From Deltaproteobacteria bacterium (GTDB lineage Bacteria; Desulfobacterota; B13-G15; RBG-16-54-18): DNA of 5,271 nucleotides. The position numbers and the translations under genes were made by a program. Below are positions 1 through 4,869 of the stretch, piece by piece. Each line of letters starts with the position of its first letter. Position 1 is the first letter of the stretch. The stretch is from positions 1-5,271 of the forward strand of contig QMLM01000126.1 in NCBI GenBank assembly GCA_003646745.1, written 5' to 3'. Under the pieces are notes generated by a model that saw nothing but the letters and a program-made list of their open reading frames with translations, ran no database searches and had not been told where the DNA came from.

Positions 1-452
1 GCTTCCTTAAAGGACCTCTTTGCCCGACGCAGGTCACCGGCAATCCGCCACACTCCCCCCATGGCCCACAAGACAAAGGCCTCCCCCTCAGGGTCGTCCC
101 AATCCTGATAGATGCCTCGGGCCTGCTCCAAGTACCTTTTGGCCTCCTGCACATCAGCCGCCCCCCTCATGCTAAGTCCCAATCCCACCAGGCTGTCAGC
201 TACTTCCAGCTCGTCATCTCCCTGTTTTGCTATGGAAAGGGCTTGGTGAAAGTGTTCCTTGGCGGCACTAAAATCCCCTATCATCCGCAGACAGTCACCA
301 ATCTTCTGGTGGCATCTCAACCGCTCCGAGATTGCCTCTTTAGGGTAGTAACTCAAAGCATTTCGATATGCCTCCAGGGCCTCGGCAAAGCGGCACCTCA
401 GCCTCGCTTGTTCACCTTTTTGGAAATACTCATCCCCTTGTTCTCTGCTCAT
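1..452 (-). CDS. TPR-repeat protein, partial (C-terminus beyond left edge)
   Basis: This frame is open from an ATG at 452-450 to the left edge, giving 150 complete codons and no stop. The protein is helical and TPR-like. Units of roughly 34-40 residues can be seen near 8-36 (RFAEALEAYRNAL), 46-75 (IGDCLRMIGDFSAAKEHFHQAL), 85-116 (LGLSMRG..EAKRYLEQAR) and from 125 (MGGVWRIAGDLRRAKRSF). Each has the small/large residue alternation and the A..(Y/F)..AL pattern of TPR helix pairs. TPRs bind partner proteins, but nothing visible names the partner. There is no signal peptide or membrane segment in the visible part, so it is probably cytoplasmic. A GGAAGGG site at 460-466 lies 7 nt before the ATG. 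The start lies inside the end of nadE with a 23-nt overlap, implying co-transcription and probable translational coupling. The C-terminus may carry another domain. Confidence 0.82.
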   Translation of the reverse strand, partial: MSREQGDEYFQKGEQARLRCRFAEALEAYRNALSYYPKEAISERLRCHQKIGDCLRMIGDFSAAKEHFHQALSIAKQGDDELEVADSLVGLGLSMRGAADVQEAKRYLEQARGIYQDWDDPEGEAFVLWAMGGVWRIAGDLRRAKRSFKE

Positions 453-1362
453 CTCTAAACCCTTCCAAAAGGGAGGCTGGGGGGCGGCGCATGTGATTGG
501 AGAATTCCATAAGCTGCCGCACATATTGTACCTTCTTCTCCTCCACCCCTAAGGAATTAACTATCTCCTCTGCGGCTAGACCACCTTCCAGCAATAGGAG
601 GATTTTGTCCAATAAAGGATATGGAAGACCTATGATGAATTCATCGCTTAGACCTGGGGCCAAATCGGGATTGGGCACCCTCTGGGTGATCTCAGCAGGG
701 ACCCTCAGATAAGAGGCCAATTCCTTCACTTGGGTCTTATATAGATGCAAGATGGGCATGAGATCAGCTGCCCCGTCACCATATTTGGCGAAGAGCCCTA
801 CAGACCATTCAGTGCGATTGGAGGTACCCAGGACAAGGAGGTTTCTCGCCTCGGCATACAGGTACAATACAAGCATCCTTAGGCGGGTCTTGGCCCGCAG
901 AAAGGCAACTCCTGTGTTAAGCTCCTTTTCTCGGGAACCCTTTAGGCTCGCCGCAAAGGGCTTCTCTCCTAGGGCATGAGCAAGGGCCTCCTGGCGTCTC
1001 TTTACAAATCGCTCTTGAATAGTGCGAGGAAGAAAAAAGGGGGAGGGGACTAGACGATAAACCCCTAACCTCTTCAGGGCGGCAGTAAGCTTTACTATCT
1101 CATACCGTATTCTAAGTCCTTTGGCCAGACCCTTGGCGTAACCGACGCTCGCAGGATCGGTGTCCCTCTCGGGCATGAGCAGCCCCCAAACCCTATCCCT
1201 CCCTAAGGCCCTAGTGGCCAAAGTGGCCACTAGGGCAGAATCTACACCTCCGCTCAATCCTACCACTGCTCCATCTTTACCTGCACCCTCCACCTCCCTG
1301 CGAATAAATTCTTCGATCTCCTGGGCGATCTTCAAGGGATCGATTTTTAGGTCCAACATCAT
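430..1362 (-). CDS. nadE: NAD(+) synthetase, ammonia-type (NadE)
   Basis: Predicted to amidate nicotinic acid adenine dinucleotide to NAD using ATP, the last step of NAD synthesis, in the cytoplasm. The 310-residue protein has the PP-loop SGGVDSA at 37-43, LLMPERDTDP at 61-70, the AKTRLRM..LY segment at 157-168, LGTSNRTEWSVG..AKYGDGAADLMP at 178-203 followed by YKTQVKELA (208-216), and SDE..IGLPY..LDKIL at 239-255. It ends with the usual basic HMRRPP motif (290-295). There is no N-terminal nitrilase-like glutaminase domain, so free ammonia is the likely nitrogen donor. It is longer than the roughly 250-275 residues usual for single-domain NadE because of a basic insert near 104-148. The first of two adjacent ATGs is chosen because TAAGGA lies 7 nt upstream. 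It is the first gene of a probable operon with the TPR gene. A PP-loop paralogue with another substrate is possible but less likely. Confidence 0.93.
   Translation of the reverse strand: MMLDLKIDPLKIAQEIEEFIRREVEGAGKDGAVVGLSGGVDSALVATLATRALGRDRVWGLLMPERDTDPASVGYAKGLAKGLRIRYEIVKLTAALKRLGVYRLVPSPFFLPRTIQERFVKRRQEALAHALGEKPFAASLKGSREKELNTGVAFLRAKTRLRMLVLYLYAEARNLLVLGTSNRTEWSVGLFAKYGDGAADLMPILHLYKTQVKELASYLRVPAEITQRVPNPDLAPGLSDEFIIGLPYPLLDKILLLLEGGLAAEEIVNSLGVEEKKVQYVRQLMEFSNHMRRPPASLLEGFRDEQRTRG
460..466 (-). promoter_or_regulatory. Ribosome binding site of the TPR gene, inside nadE
   Basis: Read on the minus strand, GGAAGGG sits 7 nt before the ATG at 452. It is an imperfect SD located within the last codons of nadE. 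It supports the overlapping start, although coupling to nadE translation may matter more than this site. Confidence 0.45.
1208..1236. repeat. Perfect 13-bp inverted repeat inside nadE
   Basis: The arms 1208-1220 (GCCCTAGTGGCCA) and 1224-1236 (TGGCCACTAGGGC) are exact reverse complements separated by three bases. The repeat contains an 8-bp direct repeat AGTGGCCA (1213-1220 and 1222-1229). It lies in the codons for about residues 43-52 of NadE, directly after the PP-loop. In the mRNA it would form a very stable hairpin. No U-tract follows in either direction, so it is not an intrinsic terminator. Confidence 0.9.
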
Positions 1363-1369
1363 GGATGAA

Positions 1370-1375
1370 TCCTTA
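1370..1375 (-). promoter_or_regulatory. Ribosome binding site of nadE
   Basis: Minus-strand TAAGGA ends 7 nt before the ATG at 1362-1360. With the second ATG the gap would be 10 nt, so this site favours the first of the two adjacent methionine codons. Confidence 0.6.
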
Positions 1376-1418
1376 TGAAGATGTTGAGAGAATTTCTTGT
1401 GGATCTACTCTAAGGGCG

Positions 1419-1433
1419 TGGGGCTTTGCCCCA
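1419..1433. repeat. Small GC-rich hairpin in the nadE leader
   Basis: TGGGGC (1419-1424) and GCCCCA (1428-1433) pair perfectly around a 3-nt loop, a 6-bp stem. It would lie in the 5' leader of nadE if transcription starts near 1455. No U-run follows on the minus strand, so it is not a terminator. A role in RNA stability or regulation is only a guess. Confidence 0.5.
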
Positions 1434-1461
1434 ATTAGGGAACTCCCTCATTTTTAAAGGC

Positions 1462-1490
1462 ATAGTAGTCTAATTGACCTAATATTGCAA
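1462..1490 (-). promoter_or_regulatory. Predicted sigma-70 promoter for nadE
   Basis: On the minus strand, TTGCAA (1490-1485) and TACTAT (1467-1462) are separated by exactly 17 nt; each matches the consensus hexamer at 4 of 6 bases, including T-A....T of the -10. The predicted start near 1455 gives a leader of about 90 nt. The promoter overlaps the plus-strand promoter at 1474-1501 in the opposite orientation. Confidence 0.45.
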
Positions 1491-1501
1491 GGGATTACTA
1501 T
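1474..1501 (+). promoter_or_regulatory. Predicted upstream promoter (P1) for malonyl-CoA decarboxylase
   Basis: TTGACC (1474-1479; 5 of 6 to consensus) and TACTAT (1496-1501; 4 of 6) are 16 nt apart. Transcription would start near 1508 and give a leader of about 80 nt. The -35 region and spacer overlap the divergent nadE promoter, so the two should compete for polymerase. Confidence 0.45.
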
Positions 1502-1529
1502 GCACAAAGGGGCTTTAGGAGAGGCAAAA

Positions 1530-1558
1530 TTGACAAGGTGAAACAATGGATGTACATT
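1530..1558 (+). promoter_or_regulatory. Predicted proximal promoter (P2) for malonyl-CoA decarboxylase
   Basis: A perfect TTGACA (1530-1535) is followed after 17 nt by TACATT (1553-1558; 4 of 6), preceded directly by TG. Transcription would start near 1565, about 24 nt before the GTG. The -35 and spacing are better than those of P1, so this may be the main promoter. Confidence 0.5.
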
Positions 1559-1580
1559 TAATAAAAGGTAATAAAAGGAG
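1559..1580 (+). promoter_or_regulatory. Ribosome binding site within a tandem 10-bp repeat
   Basis: TAATAAAAGG occurs twice end to end (1559-1568 and 1569-1578). The second copy runs into AAAAGGAG (1573-1580), a good SD 8 nt before the GTG at 1589. The SD position fixes that start: the ATG at 1581 directly abuts the SD and reaches a stop after three codons. Confidence 0.75.
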
Positions 1581-1588
1581 ATGAGTGG

Positions 1589-2917
1589 GTGAGCAAAGGT
1601 CTTCTAAAGGATACAAAAAGGGCGGTAAAAGAGTTCTTAAAAGATGGCAGGGAGGAGACCCTCGAAGCCGTGGTGAAGAACTACTACCTGCTAACCGAAG
1701 AGGACAAGCTTGATCTGTTCGCCATGATCTCAGAGTATGGTTTTTCCTACAGAGACTTCAAGAAGATAGTAAATTCACTCATGGAGGTTAAAGGCACCCA
1801 ATGGCAACAGACGCTAAGGGCCATAAGGGATGAACTTATCTCACCACGGGAGAGATTTTTCAAGTCGTTCATCAATATTAGGGGTGGGCTCAAATTCTTG
1901 CTCGACCTTCGCGGTGACCTTTTGCGGTTGGGCAGGAGGCGCAAGGATTTTGATTGGCGCGAGATCGACCAAGACATCGTCTCTCTGCTGGATATGTGGT
2001 TTTTGGAGGGCTTCCTCTATCTTTCCGAGATCGGTCTGGACACCCCTTACCGCCAGATCAGCTTTATAAAAGAGCACGATATGGTCCACCCCATGACGAG
2101 TGTGGAGGATATGGTCAAAAGACTGGGAAAGGACAGATTGTGTTATGCCCTCTACCACATCCTGTTACCGCATGAACCAGTGATCTTTATTGAGGTAGCC
2201 CTCACAGACGGAATAGTGGGCTCAATAAAAGAGATCATGGAGGAAGCTGGCCCTACTGGGAGGCCAGATACAGCCATCTTCTATTCCATTAATAACACCC
2301 AGCAGGGCCTCTCAGGTCTTGGGCTGGGAAGACTTCTTATTGCCAGGGTGGTGGAGGAGATCAGAGCTAAGTACTCCCATATAAGGAACTTCTGCACCCT
2401 CAGCCCCATCCCCGGTTTGTGGAAGAGATATTTAGAACCCATCCTGAAGGAAGAGGTGACCAGTTTCAAGATGAACCCCAAGATGGTTGAGGGATATTTC
2501 CCCACCGAAGGCAAAGACGCCATTATCTCTCACTACAGGCAGCAGGGAGGCAAAGAGGGGGATTTCTCAAAGGTCCTTTATGAGATCCTATCGGATACAA
2601 AATGGATAGAGGATAAAACCTACGTGGAGCACTTAGGGGGACCGCTTAAGAGGATCGTCTACTTCTACCTAGCGGAGGAGAAGGATGACAGAGGTAAGCC
2701 CCTCGATCCTGTGGCCAATTTTCACCTTGAGAATGGCGCAAGCTTATCCTTAGAGCATGTGAGGTTTATGGGTAATCCTTATGAATACGGCGTCCAAAAT
2801 TCCCTATCTTTCATGGTCAACTATGTCTATCACCTCCACTGGCTGGATCAGATAAAAGAAACCCTCCCATCCCTCTGGGGCAAGATAAGGTCCGTTTTCC
2901 CGTCGAAGAGATTGTGA
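1589..2917 (+). CDS. Malonyl-CoA decarboxylase
   Basis: Predicted to convert malonyl-CoA to acetyl-CoA and CO2, which removes a fatty-acid precursor and detoxifies malonate-derived CoA ester. The 442-residue protein has the two-part family layout: a helical N-terminal domain (about 1-160) and a GNAT-fold C-terminal domain. Family motifs are HPM (167-169), LGKDRLCYALYH (179-190), EPVIFIEVALT (196-206), FYSINNTQQGLSGLGLG (231-247), FCTLSPIPG (268-276) and DPVANFHLENGA (373-384), then a late MVNYVY (409-414). By motif, S272 in LSPIPG and H379 in NFHL match the catalytic Ser-His pair of human MCD (S329/H423); both are present. It starts at GTG with a good SD. There is no targeting signal, so it is cytoplasmic. 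No malonyl-CoA synthetase (matB) or malonate transporter gene lies alongside, so it is not in a visible mat operon. Length and motifs argue against a broken copy. Confidence 0.95.
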   Translation: MSKGLLKDTKRAVKEFLKDGREETLEAVVKNYYLLTEEDKLDLFAMISEYGFSYRDFKKIVNSLMEVKGTQWQQTLRAIRDELISPRERFFKSFINIRGGLKFLLDLRGDLLRLGRRRKDFDWREIDQDIVSLLDMWFLEGFLYLSEIGLDTPYRQISFIKEHDMVHPMTSVEDMVKRLGKDRLCYALYHILLPHEPVIFIEVALTDGIVGSIKEIMEEAGPTGRPDTAIFYSINNTQQGLSGLGLGRLLIARVVEEIRAKYSHIRNFCTLSPIPGLWKRYLEPILKEEVTSFKMNPKMVEGYFPTEGKDAIISHYRQQGGKEGDFSKVLYEILSDTKWIEDKTYVEHLGGPLKRIVYFYLAEEKDDRGKPLDPVANFHLENGASLSLEHVRFMGNPYEYGVQNSLSFMVNYVYHLHWLDQIKETLPSLWGKIRSVFPSKRL

Positions 2918-2943
2918 TAGTTAGGGACACCTACGGAAATTAA

Positions 2944-3082
2944 ATGGACACCACAACCCATGCCCTAGCCGCGCTATCAACCCGTCCGTCAACTTCGATA
3001 TAGAGCATGGGATCGTTTCGATGACTCACCCTGGGTGCAGAGGGCCTTGAAAACTCTTCTTAAAGGAGGTACCCTTTTTTAA
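2944..3082 (+). pseudogene. Possible relic of a YdjM/DUF457-type membrane hydrolase gene
   Basis: Tentative. The gap before polX contains an ATG at 2944 reading MDTTTHALAALS, which resembles the MD..THAL start of the YdjM (PF04307, DUF457) metal-dependent hydrolase family; that frame stops at 3001-3003. A second frame (2969-3082) reads 37 protein-like residues including RYRAWDRF, DDSPWVQRAL and KTLLKGG before its stop. An intact gene would be several hundred bp, so the simplest reading is an internal deletion plus frameshift that left both ends. The family match to the first piece comes from memory of its N-terminal motif; the second piece is less certain. It could also be chance reading in ordinary intergenic DNA. 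No strong SD precedes the ATG. Confidence 0.3.
3062..3070 (+). promoter_or_regulatory. Strong SD-like site displaced upstream of polX
   Basis: AAAGGAGGT is almost fully complementary to the usual 16S rRNA 3' end, but it lies 21 nt before the ATG at 3092 and 30 nt before the ATG at 3101, too far for direct use. A hairpin (3072-3087) fills most of the gap and could shorten it. Confidence 0.4.
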
Positions 3083-3087
3083 AAGGG
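3072..3087 (+). repeat. AT-rich hairpin just before the polX start
   Basis: CCCTTTT (3072-3078) pairs with AAAAGGG (3081-3087), or as a 6-bp stem with a four-base loop. It sits between the SD-like site at 3062-3070 and the start codon, and its 3' arm includes the GGG of the nearer SD (GGGAGG, 3085-3090). It may therefore adjust polX translation. It is not followed by a clean U-tract, so a terminator role is unlikely. Confidence 0.5.
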
Positions 3088-3090
3088 AGG
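3085..3090 (+). promoter_or_regulatory. Ribosome binding site deciding the polX start
   Basis: GGGAGG ends 10 nt before the ATG at 3101 but only 1 nt before the ATG at 3092. The spacing favours 3101, which also gives an N-terminus of typical family length. Confidence 0.6.
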
Positions 3091-3100
3091 AATGAAGGAA

Positions 3101-4828
3101 ATGGGCAAAAATAAGATCCTGTGCGAGATCTTCTCACAGATGGCCGATGCCCTTGACTTCCTCGGGGAGAATCCGTTCAAGATATCGGCCTACAGAAAGG
3201 CCTCGAGGGTGTTAGAGGACTACCCCACCGATATAGAAGAGGTCTATCGGGGAGGTGGCATTACGGCCCTGACCTCTATCCCGGGAATAGGGGCAGCAAT
3301 GGCGAAAAAGATCGTTGAATTCCTCGAGACAGGGCGCATGCATAAATACGAAGAGGTAATCTCTCAGGTACCCCAAGACCTCCTTAGGCTGATAGACGTC
3401 CAAGGCATCGGCCCCAAGACGTTAAAGCTCGCCTACGACCAACTGGGCGTCAGAAGTATCCAAGATTTTAAACGGGTCCTTGACGACGGCTCCTTAGCCA
3501 AACTCCCGGGCATGGGGAATAAGAAGGTCGACAATATAAAGAAAGGACTTGAACTTTACGAGAAGATGAGTGAGAGGATCCCCCTTGGTCTCGCCTTCCC
3601 TATCGTCCAGGAGACCTTGCGACAGATGAAACAACTGTCTCAGGTCCGATCCATCTCCGCATGCGGTTCCTTCAGGAGGATGAAAGAGACGATAGGGGAC
3701 GTAGACATCCTATGTACAGGTGATAATGGAAGAAAGATCATAGATCACTTCGTCCATCTACCCGGGGTGACGAGGATACTGGCTGCTGGAGATACCAAAG
3801 GATCGGTCATTTTCAACGATCGCTATCAGGTAGACCTGCGGGTTGTCCCTGTAGAGTCCTATGGGGCAGCACTGCAGTACTTCACCGGCTCCAAACAACA
3901 CAACATTCACCTCAGAACCATCGCCAAGGCTCTAGAGCTAAAGATCTCCGAGTATGGTGTCTTCAGAGGACAACAGCGAGTAGGGGGACAGGATGAGAAG
4001 GATATATATGGTGCCCTGGGGCTGCAGTGGATCCCCCCTGAGTTGAGGGAGGATTTGGGTGAAGTAGAGGCTGCTGCAGCGGACAGGCTGCCGCAATTGA
4101 TCCAATATGAGGACATCAAAGGAGATCTTCATGTCCACTCCAAGTATTCAGACGGCACGGGGACCCTTGAGGAGCTGCTGGCCGAGGCGCAAAGGCGAGG
4201 CTACCAGTACATTGCGGTCTGCGATCACTCACGTAGCGCAAGATATGCGCGAGGGCTCGAGGTGGAAAAACTATTGGAAAAGGTCGAACGAATCGAAAAA
4301 CTCAATAGAGACTCCAGCGGGGCAAGGCTTTTAGCCGGCACTGAGGTCGATATCCTGCCCGATGGCTCACTCGATTACCCCGATGAGGTATTGAAGAGAC
4401 TGGAATTCGTCGTCGCTGCTATCCACTCTTGGCGGAAGGAAGAGGACGTAACAGGACGGATTTTAAAGGCGATGGAGAACCCCTACGTCCATGCCATAGC
4501 CCATCCAACTGGCCGCCTTATCTCCACACGGGAGGGATATCGGGTGGATGTAGACAGGGTGATAGAACGAGCGGCACAGACAGGGACAGCCTTAGAGATA
4601 AACGCCTACTACGATCGCCTTGACCTCAACGACACCTATGTGCGCAGGGCAAAGGAGCTAGGAGTCAAAGTAGCCATTGGGACCGATGCCCACAACATCG
4701 GTCAACTTTGGATGATTGTGCTGGGAGTGGGGGTGGCAAGGCGTGGGTGGTGCGATCCCTCCGATGTGCTCAATGCCTGGGACTATGAGCAAATTATCGA
4801 ATGGACGAGGCAAAAGGGCAGCGGATAA
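3101..4828 (+). CDS. polX: DNA polymerase X with C-terminal PHP exonuclease domain (PolX)
   Basis: Predicted cytoplasmic repair polymerase that fills short gaps and trims 3' ends, as in bacterial base-excision repair. From the ATG at 3101 it has 575 residues, the usual bacterial PolX size. The N-terminal part has GENPFKISAYRKA (22-34) and helix-hairpin-helix segments SIPGIGAAMAKKI (59-71), VQGIGPKTL (100-108) and LPGMGNKKV (135-143), which bind DNA. The polymerase core has GSFRR (189-193), catalytic Asp D200 and D202 in GDVD, D245 in VDLR, and YFTGSKQHN (260-268). The PHP domain keeps all expected metal ligands: H344, H346 and D351 (DLHVHS..SDG), H376 (CDH), E415 (GTEVD), H442 (AIHS), H468 (AHP), D529 and H531 (TDAH). 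The 3'-5' exonuclease is thus probably active. An alternative start at 3092 adds three residues but lies against the SD. The nucleoside hydrolase gene follows after 41 nt without a visible terminator. Confidence 0.96.
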   Translation: MGKNKILCEIFSQMADALDFLGENPFKISAYRKASRVLEDYPTDIEEVYRGGGITALTSIPGIGAAMAKKIVEFLETGRMHKYEEVISQVPQDLLRLIDVQGIGPKTLKLAYDQLGVRSIQDFKRVLDDGSLAKLPGMGNKKVDNIKKGLELYEKMSERIPLGLAFPIVQETLRQMKQLSQVRSISACGSFRRMKETIGDVDILCTGDNGRKIIDHFVHLPGVTRILAAGDTKGSVIFNDRYQVDLRVVPVESYGAALQYFTGSKQHNIHLRTIAKALELKISEYGVFRGQQRVGGQDEKDIYGALGLQWIPPELREDLGEVEAAAADRLPQLIQYEDIKGDLHVHSKYSDGTGTLEELLAEAQRRGYQYIAVCDHSRSARYARGLEVEKLLEKVERIEKLNRDSSGARLLAGTEVDILPDGSLDYPDEVLKRLEFVVAAIHSWRKEEDVTGRILKAMENPYVHAIAHPTGRLISTREGYRVDVDRVIERAAQTGTALEINAYYDRLDLNDTYVRRAKELGVKVAIGTDAHNIGQLWMIVLGVGVARRGWCDPSDVLNAWDYEQIIEWTRQKGSG

Positions 4829-4869
4829 AACCTCCTCACCCATATCTGCGACAATCACATTAAGTTCCA

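Noticed and set aside
1410..1451. A 13-codon open frame (MREFPNWGKAPRP) on the minus strand in the nadE leader, as a possible leader peptide
   Set aside because: No SD precedes its ATG, it starts almost at the predicted transcript start, and it has no run of regulatory codons.
1437..1455. AGGG-AACT-CCCT hairpin followed by TTTTT on the plus strand as an intrinsic terminator
   Set aside because: The stem is only 4 bp, and no plus-strand gene ends upstream of it.
1581..1592. ATG AGT GGG TGA overlapping the MCD GTG start, as a mini-ORF
   Set aside because: The ATG directly abuts the SD with no spacing, so initiation there is unlikely.
1841..2158. 105-codon minus-strand open frame inside the MCD gene
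   Set aside because: It lies wholly within a well-supported gene on the other strand and its translation shows no recognisable motif.
2247..2267. CTGGCC ... GGCCAG inverted repeat in the MCD gene
   Set aside because: Six-bp arms with a 9-nt loop inside coding sequence are expected by chance.
3027..3037. CACCC-T-GGGTG palindrome in the MCD-polX gap as an operator
   Set aside because: Short, single copy, and not positioned relative to any promoter I can identify.
3047..3075. TTGAAA ... TACCCT as a polX promoter
   Set aside because: The -10 is poor and the start would fall within the SD hairpin, leaving almost no leader.
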